From Paenibacillus campinasensis (lineage in GTDB: Bacteria; Bacillota; Bacilli; Paenibacillales; Paenibacillaceae), in contig NZ_NPBY01000009.1 in assembly GCF_002272015.1 (NCBI RefSeq), forward strand, positions 35,346 to 99,345: a stretch of DNA of 64,000 nucleotides, written 5' to 3'. Each line of letters begins with the position of its first letter. The first letter of the stretch is position 1. The translations under genes were made by a program, and so were the position numbers. The notes below the pieces were generated by a model, which had not been told where the DNA came from, searched no databases, and saw only the letters and a program-made list of their open reading frames with translations. This document shows, piece by piece, positions 45,668-54,211 of this stretch.

Positions 45668-46861
45668 ATGACGCGTTCAGCATATCGGCTGCTGCAAGTT
45701 CTTGGATGGATGATCGTGATGTTGTTGATGATGGGGCTGTTTTCCGGAACCGTCCATGCCTCTTCCCCAGCGGAGGATTGGGTCAGACAGCAGACCGAGC
45801 AACTGCCGACAGAGCAGGTAGAGAAATACTGGGAACAGCTGATGAAGGATTATGGCGGCTTCTTCCCGGAGGGCAGAACGCCCTCCCTGATGGATATGCT
45901 TCTGCCGGGAGGAGACGGATTATCGTTTACGTCGGTGCTCTCCGGGCTCGGCAAGTACATGTGGCACGAGGTGCTGTTTAATGGCAAGCTGCTGGTCAGC
46001 ATCGTGATGCTGAGCAGCATGAGCATGATCCTGGAGCAGCTGCAATCCGCTTTTGAAAAAAACACGGTCAGCCGTGTCGCCTACGCCATCTGCTACATGG
46101 TCGTGCTGATCCTTGCGGTCAACAGCTTCAGTGTCGCCATCGGCTACGCGAAGGGCGCGATCAGCAGCATGGTTGACTTCATGCTGGCGATGCTGCCGCT
46201 CCTGTTCGCTCTGATGGCTTCGATGGGAAATGTCGTCACCGTCTCCGTCGCCCATCCTCTGGTCATCTTTATGGTTCATACCGTGGGCACGCTGATCAGC
46301 ACGATCGTATTTCCGCTTCTGTTCTTCTCGGCGATGCTGCATCTGGTAAGCTCGCTGTCCGATAAGTACAAGCTGACCCAGCTTGGCAATCTGCTGCGGG
46401 GTGTCGGCATGGGGGTGCTGGGGGTGCTGCTCACCGTATTCCTCGGCGTGATTTCCGTGCAGGGCATATCCGGCTCGATTACGGACGGTGTTGTCATCCG
46501 GGCCGCCAAATACGTGACCGGCAACTTCGTGCCGGTCGTCGGCAAGATGTTCGCGGATGCAACGGACACGGTCATATCCGCATCGCTGCTCGTGAAGAAT
46601 TCGATCGGTCTGGCCGGCGTCATCATCATATTGTTCCTGTGCGCGTTTCCCGCGATCAAAATATTGATACTGGCGCTCATCTACAATGTGTCCGCGGCAA
46701 TCATGCAGCCGCTTGGTGACACTCCGATTGTCACCTGCCTCCAGACGATTGGCAAAACGATGCTGTACGTGTTCGCAGCGCTGGCTGCGGTGAGCATGAT
46801 GTTCTTTCTGGCGATCACCATCATGCTGACGGCAGGCAACATCACCGTCATGATGAGGTGA
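45668..46861 (+). CDS. spoIIIAE: Stage III sporulation protein AE
   Basis: A 397-residue polytopic membrane protein: N-terminal signal-like helix (VLGWMIVMLLMMGLFSGTVHA), an extracellular helical region, then about seven membrane helices including LVIFMVHTVGTLISTIVFPLL and FLGVISVQGISGSITDGV. Largest membrane part of the feeding-tube apparatus. ATG 45668 follows AAGGTGGGGGG; ATG 45650, overlapping the spoIIIAD stop, is an alternative. Confidence 0.94.
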   Translation: MTRSAYRLLQVLGWMIVMLLMMGLFSGTVHASSPAEDWVRQQTEQLPTEQVEKYWEQLMKDYGGFFPEGRTPSLMDMLLPGGDGLSFTSVLSGLGKYMWHEVLFNGKLLVSIVMLSSMSMILEQLQSAFEKNTVSRVAYAICYMVVLILAVNSFSVAIGYAKGAISSMVDFMLAMLPLLFALMASMGNVVTVSVAHPLVIFMVHTVGTLISTIVFPLLFFSAMLHLVSSLSDKYKLTQLGNLLRGVGMGVLGVLLTVFLGVISVQGISGSITDGVVIRAAKYVTGNFVPVVGKMFADATDTVISASLLVKNSIGLAGVIIILFLCAFPAIKILILALIYNVSAAIMQPLGDTPIVTCLQTIGKTMLYVFAALAAVSMMFFLAITIMLTAGNITVMMR

Positions 46862-46954
46862 GGCGGAGGGGTAGAGCTGCAGATGAAGCTTCCCGTTTGA
46901 AGGAGAACCGGATCGCTGCCGCTTATCTGAGCCCGAAGGGGAGTGAAGCGAAGA

Positions 46955-47677
46955 ATGGACTGGCTGGGACAATGGCTGAAAAGCGTCATCATGATCGTGC
47001 TGTTTGCAGCCTTCGTGGATATGATCCTGCCGGGAAAAAAGATGGAACGCTACGCCAGAGTCGTGCTCAGCTTTCTCATCCTGTTGACGCTGCTCGGACC
47101 CATCGTCAGCCTGCTGACGGATTCGCCGGAGAATAAGCTGGCCGCAGAGCTGAGGCAGCTGGAGAGAGGGAGCGCTGACGAGGCGCAGCTGGACGCCATC
47201 CTGGCCCAGGCCGAGCAGTTCAAGGAACAGCAGCGGAACCAGAGCCTGCAATGGGCAGGCGAGGAGCTGGCCCGGGTGATGAAGGAAGACATCAGCCGGG
47301 AGACGGGGGAGCGTGTACAGAGCGTGCAGGTTGTCCTGGCGCTTGGCAAATCGGAAGAGTTGTCGGAAGCAGTCATTCAGTCGGTCAGTGTCAAGCTCGT
47401 GCCGGATCAGTCGAAGCCGGCGGAGCCCGACTCCAAGATCACCCATAAACCAATCGGTATAACACCCGTTGATGCTATAGATGTGAACATTCAATCAACG
47501 TCACACCCGAATAAGGATAATCCGGAGAACGAGTCAGGCAGCGTCCAGGAGGCGAGCTCGGCAGAAGCGAAGGCAAGGGTTCAGCCGGTTCGCGAATTGC
47601 TCAGCAGCCAGTGGGATTTGAAACCGGAGCAAATCACCGTCGAACTGCCTGGCGTGGAAGGCGATACGACATTATGA
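46955..47677 (+). CDS. spoIIIAF: Stage III sporulation protein AF
   Basis: A 240-residue protein with two N-terminal membrane helices (SVIMIVLFAAFVDMIL and VVLSFLILLTLLGPIVSLL) and a soluble ring-forming-like domain. It is longer than the roughly 206-residue B. subtilis protein because of a polar insert around residues 150-200 (KPAEPDSKITHKPIG onward). ATG 46955 follows AAGGGGAG. A 93-bp gap separates it from spoIIIAE. Confidence 0.92.
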   Translation: MDWLGQWLKSVIMIVLFAAFVDMILPGKKMERYARVVLSFLILLTLLGPIVSLLTDSPENKLAAELRQLERGSADEAQLDAILAQAEQFKEQQRNQSLQWAGEELARVMKEDISRETGERVQSVQVVLALGKSEELSEAVIQSVSVKLVPDQSKPAEPDSKITHKPIGITPVDAIDVNIQSTSHPNKDNPENESGSVQEASSAEAKARVQPVRELLSSQWDLKPEQITVELPGVEGDTTL

Positions 47678-47692
47678 ACGGAGGTGAATCGG

Positions 47693-48331
47693 ATGGGGAA
47701 CTGGCTAAAGCGGTTGGAGGAGTGGCTAGGTGGCGGGGCGGGCGGTGCTAAAAAGGTTCAAACCTTACGCTGGCTCATCATACTTGGGCTCGTCGGCGTG
47801 GCCATCATGCTGTTCAGCTCCTTCATCAATGTGAAGAAGATTGATCAGGACAATGTCAGCCGCGAGCCGCCGGACGCCTCGGTAACAACATCCGTGCCAA
47901 CGGATGCGGATAACGCGGCCGGCGAATTTGAAACGATCGAGCAGGACTTCGAGATGCGCACCAAGGCGATGCTGGAGCAAATTGTCGGCGTCGGCGAGGT
48001 CGACGTCATGGTGACGGTGGAATCTACGGAAGAGCTGGTCGTCCATAAAAACATCAGGGATACCCAGGAGCTGACAGAGGAAACCGACGCGAACGGGGGC
48101 AAACGTCACATTACCAGCTACACCCGCGACGGTCAGATCGTCACTTACGAAACTTCCGGAGACCAGGCTCCGATCGTGACGAAGCGGATCAAACCGCAGG
48201 TCAGAGGCGTGCTGGTTGTGGCCAAGGGCGCAGAGAACGAAGTGGTGAAAGGACTGATTGTGGATGCGGTGCAGCGAGGTCTGAATGTTCCAACCTATCG
48301 CATCTCGGTCGTGCCTCGCAAGCAGCAGTAG
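47693..48331 (+). CDS. spoIIIAG: Stage III sporulation protein AG
   Basis: A 212-residue ring-forming channel protein in the space between mother cell and forespore. One membrane helix (LRWLIILGLVGVAIMLFSSFI), then a ring-building motif domain (MLEQIVGVGEVDVMVTVES and VRGVLVVAKGAENEVVKGLIVDAVQ). ATG 47693 follows GGAGGTGA. Confidence 0.94.
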   Translation: MGNWLKRLEEWLGGGAGGAKKVQTLRWLIILGLVGVAIMLFSSFINVKKIDQDNVSREPPDASVTTSVPTDADNAAGEFETIEQDFEMRTKAMLEQIVGVGEVDVMVTVESTEELVVHKNIRDTQELTEETDANGGKRHITSYTRDGQIVTYETSGDQAPIVTKRIKPQVRGVLVVAKGAENEVVKGLIVDAVQRGLNVPTYRISVVPRKQQ

Positions 48332-48389
48332 CAGGGTGAACGAGCCGATCGTTCCCGCAGGTTCTCAATTAAAGGAGGAAGCGTTCATA

Positions 48390-49214
48390 ATGAATAACAA
48401 AAGACAAACCATTTGGTTAGTATCGATGCTCAGTTTGATGGTCGTCCTCTCGGCCTACTACTTGTTCACGGATGATCCGGGCTCAACGACGCCGCCGGTA
48501 GCGGACAGCACCCAGGCCGATGGAGCGGGCCCAGGCGTACAAGGCGCAGACGGTACAGGCAATCCGGATGAGCTGGTGATCAACGAGATCGTGGAAGAAG
48601 GAGCTTCCGAAGAGCCGGGAACGGCGCCGGAGAATGCGGAAAGCACAGGCACGGAAACCGGGGAGGCTGATGCGGATTCCGGTGCTGCCGATGCCGATAC
48701 GTCGGCTGCTGAAGGCAATCAGAATGCCGGACAATCGAACACCGGAGCCGAGCAGCCGAAGACCGAACCTTCAGGCGAGGACAAGTCGAGTGAAACGAGC
48801 AGCACAACCGGAGCCAAGACAGAGAAGGAAATTTTGGAGGAAGTTGCCGCCCAGGCGGGCACCAGCGAATCCAAAATCGAAGCTTACAAAATGGAGCGCA
48901 CGGAAAAAAATATGAAGCTGTATGATGAATTGATGGCCAGAATCGGCAATCAGGACAGCACGCCGGAAGAATTGGCGAAGGCCAGCGAGCAGATGCGAGC
49001 TGCCGAGGAAAGAGAAGCGGTCATCGAGAGCATTGAGGTAGAACTCCAAGAACAGTTCGGAAATGCAGTTGTCAAAGAAGAGAATGACAGATATAATGTC
49101 GTGGTGCTGACAAACGAGCTGGATGCCAAGGGAGCTGCTGGCATTGTAACCCTCGTGATGAAAGAGCTCAAGGTAAGCCCGGATAAAGTTACGGTTCAAT
49201 ACGTATCGCCATAA
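48390..49214 (+). CDS. spoIIIAH: Stage III sporulation protein AH
   Basis: A 274-residue channel protein that pairs with forespore SpoIIQ. N-terminal membrane helix (IWLVSMLSLMVVLSAYYLF), then a long low-complexity Glu/Ala/Thr/Ser spacer (about 30-150), longer than usual, and the C-terminal YscJ-like ring domain (ESIEVELQEQFGNAVVKEE, AAGIVTLVMKELKVSPDKVTVQYV). Perfect AAAGGAGG ribosome-binding site. No SpoIIQ gene is in the window. Confidence 0.94.
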   Translation: MNNKRQTIWLVSMLSLMVVLSAYYLFTDDPGSTTPPVADSTQADGAGPGVQGADGTGNPDELVINEIVEEGASEEPGTAPENAESTGTETGEADADSGAADADTSAAEGNQNAGQSNTGAEQPKTEPSGEDKSSETSSTTGAKTEKEILEEVAAQAGTSESKIEAYKMERTEKNMKLYDELMARIGNQDSTPEELAKASEQMRAAEEREAVIESIEVELQEQFGNAVVKEENDRYNVVVLTNELDAKGAAGIVTLVMKELKVSPDKVTVQYVSP

Positions 49215-49262
49215 TCGGTATCGGCAAAATTCCGCAAAATGCGGCGAAAAACGCCAAATATC

Positions 49263-49292
49263 AAAGAGCCCGGGATTTTTTCGGGGCTCTTT
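49263..49292 (+). terminator. Terminator of the spoIIIA operon
   Basis: Stem AAAGAGCCCG (49263-49272) / CGGGGCTCTTT (49282-49292) followed by CTATTTCTTA. Confidence 0.75.
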
Positions 49293-49384
49293 CTATTTCT
49301 TATGTTTGTGATATAATACTTTAAGCTATTGACTGACTTGTCCTATGATGGGCTTTCCAGAATATGAAGGAGTGAGCGTCGAGA

Positions 49385-49876
49385 ATGTTTAAATTGGATG
49401 AAATTAAGGAACTGATTAAACTGGTGGATGAAACCTCTGTTCAGGAGCTTGAGATTGAGAACGAAGGCACCCGCCTGTCTATTAAAAAGCCTAGCACCCA
49501 AGAGGTGGTCAGCCTGCAGGCAGCCCCTCAGACGTTTATACCTGCGCCTCAAGTTGTGGCTCCGCAGACCGTTCAGACCGGACAGGCACCAGCCCAGGCG
49601 TCGCAGGAAGCTGCAGCCGTGGACAGCAACAGCGCATTACATAAGATTGTGTCTCCGATGGTCGGAACCTTCTACCGTTCCCCATCTCCAGAGGCGGGTC
49701 CATTCGTCAGCCCTGGCGACCGTGTGGATGAGAAAACAACGGTGTGCATTATCGAGGCCATGAAGCTGATGAACGAGCTGGAAGCCGAAGTGAAAGGCCA
49801 GATCGTTGAAGTGCTTGTGGAAAATGGCCAGTTGGTCGAGTTCGGACAGCCTCTGTTCCTGGTAAAAGCGGATTGA
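49385..49876 (+). CDS. accB: Biotin carboxyl carrier protein of acetyl-CoA carboxylase
   Basis: A 163-residue BCCP. Helical N-terminus ([25 protein letters not shown]), Pro/Ala/Gln-rich flexible linker (about 40-85), and C-terminal biotinyl domain with the biotin-accepting K127 in EAMKLMNE. It carries CO2 on biotin between AccC and the carboxyltransferase in fatty-acid synthesis. Co-transcribed with accC 55 bp downstream. Confidence 0.97.
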   Translation: MFKLDEIKELIKLVDETSVQELEIENEGTRLSIKKPSTQEVVSLQAAPQTFIPAPQVVAPQTVQTGQAPAQASQEAAAVDSNSALHKIVSPMVGTFYRSPSPEAGPFVSPGDRVDEKTTVCIIEAMKLMNELEAEVKGQIVEVLVENGQLVEFGQPLFLVKAD

Positions 49877-49931
49877 TCCGCGGGACATTGCTTACGAACG
49901 AACGCCATACGAGTTCGAAGGAGGTTACTTC

Positions 49932-51275
49932 ATGACATTTCAAAAAGTGCTGGTTGCGAACCGCGGGGAGATTGCTGTCCGCATCATTCGGGCCTGCCGT
50001 GAGCTTGGCATATCGACCGTTGCGGTGTACTCGGAACCGGATCGGGATTCACTGCATGTTAAACTGGCTGATGAGGCTTATTGCATCGGTCCTACCTTAT
50101 CCAAAGACAGCTATCTGAACTTTACTAATATTATGAGCGTAGCCACGCTGACGGAATGCGACGCCATTCATCCCGGATACGGGTTCCTGGCTGAAAACGC
50201 TGACTTCGCGGAAATTTGCGAGTCGTGCAACATCACCTTTATCGGCCCCTCTGCCGATGCCATCAACCGCATGGGTGACAAGGCTGTCGCCAAACAGACG
50301 ATGAAGGATGCCGGCGTGCCGGTCATTCCAGGCTCGGACGGTCTGGTCGAGGATCTGGACGAGGCGGTGATGCTGGCCAGAGATATCGGCTACCCGATCA
50401 TCATTAAGGCGACCGCCGGCGGCGGCGGCAAGGGCATTCGCATCGCAGAGGATGAGCAAGCGCTCATCAAGCAGATTACAACCGCTCAGCAGGAAGCGCA
50501 GAAGGCGTTCGGCAATGCCGGCGTATATCTGGAGAAATACTTGACGGGCATGAAGCATGTGGAGATCCAGATTATTGCCGACAAGCACGGCAATGCGGTG
50601 CATCTGGGCGAGCGTGACTGCTCGGTGCAGCGCCGCCGCCAGAAGCTGGTGGAGGAAGCGCCTTGCCCGGTTCTGACGGAAGAAGTCCGGAGCCGAATGG
50701 GGGAAGCTGCTGTGCGCGCGGCCAAGGCCGTTCAATATTCCGGTGCCGGAACGCTGGAATTTCTGCTCGGTCCGGACGGTCAATTTTACTTCATGGAAAT
50801 GAACACGCGAATCCAGGTTGAGCATCCGGTAACCGAAATGGTCACGGGTGTGGACCTGATTCAGGAGATGATCTCGGTTGCCGAAGGCAATCCGCTCTCC
50901 TTCAAGCAGGAGGATGTCAAGATCAACGGCTGGTCGATTGAATGCCGCATCAACGCGGAGAACCCGGACAAGGACTTCATGCCTGCGCCGGGGACGATTC
51001 AGTTCTATCTGCCGCCAGGCGGTCCGGGTGTTCGCGTGGACAGCGCGGCTTATCCTGGATACACCATCAGTCCGTATTATGATTCGATGATCGCGAAGCT
51101 GATCGTATGGGCTCCGACCCGCGAGGAGGCGATTGCGAAGATGAGACGCGCGCTGATGGAATTTGAGATTGAAGGAATTTATACTACAATTCCGTTCCAT
51201 CAAAAGCTGCTGGAGCATCCGACCTTCCTGAAAGGTGATTTTGATATTAAATTCCTGGAAGAAAATGAAGTTTGA
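49932..51275 (+). CDS. accC: Biotin carboxylase of acetyl-CoA carboxylase
   Basis: A 447-residue biotin carboxylase with ATP-grasp fold: [19 protein letters not shown] at the start, [18 protein letters not shown], the Gly-rich ATP loop [17 protein letters not shown], and catalytic [18 protein letters not shown]. It carboxylates biotin on AccB. Length is normal. ATG 49932 after GAAGGAGG. Followed by a hairpin and the asp23-like gene whose B. subtilis counterpart YqhY influences this operon. Confidence 0.97.
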   Translation: MTFQKVLVANRGEIAVRIIRACRELGISTVAVYSEPDRDSLHVKLADEAYCIGPTLSKDSYLNFTNIMSVATLTECDAIHPGYGFLAENADFAEICESCNITFIGPSADAINRMGDKAVAKQTMKDAGVPVIPGSDGLVEDLDEAVMLARDIGYPIIIKATAGGGGKGIRIAEDEQALIKQITTAQQEAQKAFGNAGVYLEKYLTGMKHVEIQIIADKHGNAVHLGERDCSVQRRRQKLVEEAPCPVLTEEVRSRMGEAAVRAAKAVQYSGAGTLEFLLGPDGQFYFMEMNTRIQVEHPVTEMVTGVDLIQEMISVAEGNPLSFKQEDVKINGWSIECRINAENPDKDFMPAPGTIQFYLPPGGPGVRVDSAAYPGYTISPYYDSMIAKLIVWAPTREEAIAKMRRALMEFEIEGIYTTIPFHQKLLEHPTFLKGDFDIKFLEENEV

Positions 51276-51281
51276 TCCATA

Positions 51282-51308
51282 TGGCCAAGTTTGTCATAAA
51301 CTTGGCCA
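51282..51308 (+). terminator. Perfect hairpin after accC (attenuator or processing site)
   Basis: Perfect 11-bp stem TGGCCAAGTTT (51282-51292) / AAACTTGGCCA (51298-51308), starting seven bases after accC. There is no T-run, so it may stabilise or separate the accBC and asp23 messages rather than terminate. Confidence 0.5.
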
Positions 51309-51391
51309 AATGGTATAGTATGTGTAATAAGGGCGCATGCCTTGAGCAGTCCGGGTGCATCCGCAAACTTATACGAAAGGGTGTTTAGATC

Positions 51392-51805
51392 ATGGTAGAA
51401 TCTTTGCCAACAGAATTTGAACGTACGGATATCGGTGAGATTCAAATTGCTCCGGAGGTCATCGAGGTCATTGCAGGACTTGCAACGGTTGAGGTTGCCG
51501 GTGTTGCAGGGATGAGCGGCGGGTTTGCCGGCGGAATCGCCGAGCTGCTTGGCCGGAAGAATTTGTCCAAGGGCGTAAAGGTTGAGGTTGGCCAGCGCGA
51601 AGCGGCTGTTGACGTATCCGTTATTATCGAATACGGTCATCGCCTTCCTGAAGTGGCTGGGGAGATCCAGCGCAATGTGAAGCGTTCGATCGAGAATATG
51701 ACCGGGCTTAACGTCGTGGAGGTAAATGTACATATTCACGATGTACAGTTTGCGAAGTCAGCAGACAAAACCGAGGATCTGGACCTTGTTCAGCGCGTGA
51801 AATAA
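51392..51805 (+). CDS. yqhY: Asp23/Gls24 family envelope stress protein (YqhY)
   Basis: A 137-residue Asp23-family protein (GEIQIAPEVIEVIAGLATVEVAGVAGMSGG, VDVSVIIEYGHRLPEVAGEIQ, NVVEVNVHIHDVQF). In B. subtilis yqhY follows accBC and is tied to control of acetyl-CoA carboxylase activity; Staphylococcus Asp23 is anchored to the membrane by AmaP. Here an amaP-like gene follows directly, combining both contexts. AAAGGGTG ribosome-binding site. Confidence 0.95.
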   Translation: MVESLPTEFERTDIGEIQIAPEVIEVIAGLATVEVAGVAGMSGGFAGGIAELLGRKNLSKGVKVEVGQREAAVDVSVIIEYGHRLPEVAGEIQRNVKRSIENMTGLNVVEVNVHIHDVQFAKSADKTEDLDLVQRVK

Positions 51806-51883
51806 AACGCAGAATATAGAGATCATAGAGCCCCCGACAGCAATGTCGAGGGTTTAATCCAATTTTAAGGAGGCTGTGCTTGC

Positions 51884-52423
51884 GTGGCCAAAATCATGGA
51901 CAGACTGCTGCTGTTTATTTACAGCATCAGCATTGGTGTAATATCCGTTATTGCCATCCTCCTCCTGAGCGGGGCAGTTCCTTATGAAGTGACTCCCGTT
52001 CAGGAACAGCGTCTGTTTCTAACCGGCATTATCATCGCCGGGATATTGCTTCTTATGAGCATCCGTTTCTTCTACATATCGGTACGGCGTGACCGCTCGA
52101 ATCTGAATTCGATCGATCAGCGCACCGACTTCGGTGAAATTCAGATCTCGGTTGAGACGATTGAGAATCTGTGCCTGAAGGCAGCCTCCCGCGTTCGCGG
52201 TGTCAAGGATCTGAAGTCTCGGATCAAGGTATCCCAGGCCGGACTTGATATTGCGATTCGTGCCGTGGTGGACGGAGAGGAATCCATTCCTCAGCTGACG
52301 ACCGAGGTTCAGAAACAGGTGCATGATTTTGTTGAGGATACGACAGGAATTCCAGTGGCCTCTGTATCCGTGTATATTGCGAATGTGGTACAGGCGCCAA
52401 GCTTCAAGAGTCGTGTGGAATAG
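51884..52423 (+). CDS. amaP: Alkaline shock response membrane anchor protein AmaP
   Basis: A 179-residue protein with two N-terminal membrane helices (LLLFIYSISIGVISVIAILLL and LTGIIIAGILLLMSIRFFYI) and a cytoplasmic C-terminal part that itself looks like an Asp23 domain: DFGEIQISVETIENLCLKAASRVRGV parallels GEIQIAPEVIEVIAGLATVEVAGV in the preceding gene. AmaP anchors Asp23 at the membrane. GTG start about ten bases after AAGGAGG. It is followed at once by a DUF2273 gene. Confidence 0.92.
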   Translation: MAKIMDRLLLFIYSISIGVISVIAILLLSGAVPYEVTPVQEQRLFLTGIIIAGILLLMSIRFFYISVRRDRSNLNSIDQRTDFGEIQISVETIENLCLKAASRVRGVKDLKSRIKVSQAGLDIAIRAVVDGEESIPQLTTEVQKQVHDFVEDTTGIPVASVSVYIANVVQAPSFKSRVE

Positions 52424-52437
52424 AGGTGAACTTCCCG

Positions 52438-52671
52438 ATGCCTTGGAAAGAGATATGGGAAAGTCACAGAGGACGGATTGTCGGTGTTACCGGAGGCATT
52501 GTTTGCGGACTGATTTACTTAATATCCGGTTTTTGGGATATGCTGTTCTTTGCATTAGTGGTTTTTATCGGCTATGTGTTTGGGAAACGCAAGGACCTGA
52601 AGCAAGGCTCCCTGTTCCATTGGCAGGAATGGGGGCGCTGGCTGTCGGAGCGTTGGCGGCCGTTTAAATGA
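52438..52671 (+). CDS. DUF2273 small membrane protein
   Basis: A 77-residue protein with two close membrane helices (RIVGVTGGIVCGLIYLISGF and MLFFALVVFIGYVFG) and a Trp-rich basic tail (HWQEWGRWLSERWRPFK). The DUF2273 family accompanies amaP/asp23 in Firmicutes and may help Asp23 localisation; the activity is unknown. ATG 52438 follows GAGGTGA; GTG 52426 is less likely. Confidence 0.9.
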   Translation: MPWKEIWESHRGRIVGVTGGIVCGLIYLISGFWDMLFFALVVFIGYVFGKRKDLKQGSLFHWQEWGRWLSERWRPFK

Positions 52672-52757
52672 ACCCGTGATAGCTTTCTCCGAAAAATGCT
52701 GGGACAGGCTGCAGGCTCGCCCTTTTTTGCGGAGTGGCTGTCTACGGGTTTTTTTAG
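52671..52757 (+). terminator. Terminator of the acc-asp23-amaP operon
   Basis: Outer stem AACCCGT (52671-52677) / ACGGGTT (52744-52750), further pairing CTCCG / CGGAG, then seven T. It begins at the DUF2273 stop codon. Confidence 0.75.
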
Positions 52758-52825
52758 TTTAAGGAATTGATCATACTAATCAGAAAAATGGATTTGGATT
52801 TTACAAGGTCCACAGGAGGAACAAG

Positions 52826-53284
52826 ATGAAGAGACGTGTAGCTAGAGAGATCGCCGTTCAAAGCCTTTATCAGATGGAGATGAACGAAGTCGACAGCATG
52901 GAGGCTGTAACGATGCTGCTCTCGGAGGCGGCCGAAGAAAATGAGACCGAGCGGGTCATCGGTGATGAAGTGCTGCTGAAGGAGTATGTGCTGCAGCTTG
53001 TAAACGGAACATGGAATTCCAGGGAAGCCATCGATGAACTGCTGGCTCATTATTTAAAAGGCTGGCAGGTGAGTCGTCTTTCCCGTGTGGATCGCCAAAT
53101 ATTGCGTCTGGCTGTCTATGAGCTGACCCAGGCCGAGGATGTGCCTGGCAAGGTGGCCGTCAACGAAGCGATTGAGCTGTCCAAGCATTTTGGCACAGAG
53201 GATTCGGGGAAATTCGTGAACGGGGTGCTTGGCCGGATGATCCAGGAGCTGGATCGCGTCAAGGAAAAGCTGCAGCAATTGTAA
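52826..53284 (+). CDS. nusB: Transcription antitermination factor NusB
   Basis: A 152-residue all-helical NusB that with NusE binds boxA RNA for rRNA antitermination. Signatures are RRVAREIAVQSLYQMEMNE, VSRLSRVDRQILRLAVYEL and VAVNEAIELSKHFGTEDSGKFVNGVLG. CAGGAGGAAC ribosome-binding site. It starts after a strong terminator and heads the nusB-folD-xseA-xseB-ispA run. Confidence 0.97.
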   Translation: MKRRVAREIAVQSLYQMEMNEVDSMEAVTMLLSEAAEENETERVIGDEVLLKEYVLQLVNGTWNSREAIDELLAHYLKGWQVSRLSRVDRQILRLAVYELTQAEDVPGKVAVNEAIELSKHFGTEDSGKFVNGVLGRMIQELDRVKEKLQQL

Positions 53285-53349
53285 TGTCAAACGCATAGCA
53301 TCACTATGGATCAGCGGTTTCATTTATTTGAAATGGAGGAGAGATTAGG

Positions 53350-54210
53350 ATGACAGCAGCAACGATTATTAGCGGTAAACAGGTTTCCCAGGAAATTCGG
53401 GAGGGCATTGCTCTAGAGGTTCAGGAATTGTCCAAGCAGGGGGTTCGCCCGGGCTTGGCGGTGATTCTTGTCGGCGATGATCCGGCTTCCCATGTATACG
53501 TACGCAATAAGGAAAAAGCATGTCATGACCTCGGGTTCTACTCGGAAGTCCATCGCCTCCCGGCAGATTCCACCCAGGAAACCGTGCTTGCCCTGGTGGA
53601 CAAGCTGAACAAGCAGTCTTCCATTCACGGCATTCTGGTTCAGCTGCCGCTGCCGAAGCATATTCATGAGAAGTCCGTTATCGACGCGATTGCGGTGGAA
53701 AAGGACGTGGACGGCTTCCATCCGGTGAACGTCGGCAATCTCGTGATCGGCGACGACAGCCTTCTGCCGTGCACGCCGGCTGGTGTGATTGAGCTGATCA
53801 AACGCACCGGAATTGAAATTTCCGGCAAGCATGCGGTTGTCATCGGCAGATCGAATATCGTGGGCAAACCGGTATCGCTGCTTCTCCAGCGGGAGAATGC
53901 GACCGTGACCATGTGCCACTCCCGCACCGCCAATATGGCTGAATTGACGCGTCAGGCGGATATTCTTGTGGTGGCTGTCGGCCGAGCGAATATGATCGAC
54001 GCCAGCTATGTCAAGCCGGGAGCCGTTGTCATTGATGTCGGCATGAATCGTCTTGAGAACGGCAAGCTGGCCGGAGACGTTGACTTTGAGAGCGTGAAGG
54101 AGGTATCCGGTCCGATTACGCCGGTGCCTGGCGGCGTAGGTCCGATGACCATTACGATGCTGATGCAGAACACTTTGATTGCAGCCAAAAAGTTGAACGG
54201 GCTGGTTTAA
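53350..54210 (+). CDS. folD: Bifunctional methylenetetrahydrofolate dehydrogenase/cyclohydrolase
   Basis: A 286-residue FolD that interconverts 5,10-methylene- and 10-formyl-tetrahydrofolate, using NADP. Motifs: [18 protein letters not shown] with the catalytic Tyr and Lys, [24 protein letters not shown], the NADP site [17 protein letters not shown], and the C-terminal [18 protein letters not shown]. It may supply formyl-THF from the formate made by PflB, though a formate-THF ligase is not in the window. Confidence 0.97.
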   Translation: MTAATIISGKQVSQEIREGIALEVQELSKQGVRPGLAVILVGDDPASHVYVRNKEKACHDLGFYSEVHRLPADSTQETVLALVDKLNKQSSIHGILVQLPLPKHIHEKSVIDAIAVEKDVDGFHPVNVGNLVIGDDSLLPCTPAGVIELIKRTGIEISGKHAVVIGRSNIVGKPVSLLLQRENATVTMCHSRTANMAELTRQADILVVAVGRANMIDASYVKPGAVVIDVGMNRLENGKLAGDVDFESVKEVSGPITPVPGGVGPMTITMLMQNTLIAAKKLNGLV

Positions 54211-54211
54211 G

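Noticed and set aside
45920..47494. Long reverse-strand open frame (over 500 codons) opposite spoIIIAE-spoIIIAF
   Set aside because: It is antisense to two well-recognised genes, is unusually rich in His, Gln, Arg and Asp as expected for a shadow frame, and lacks a ribosome-binding site.
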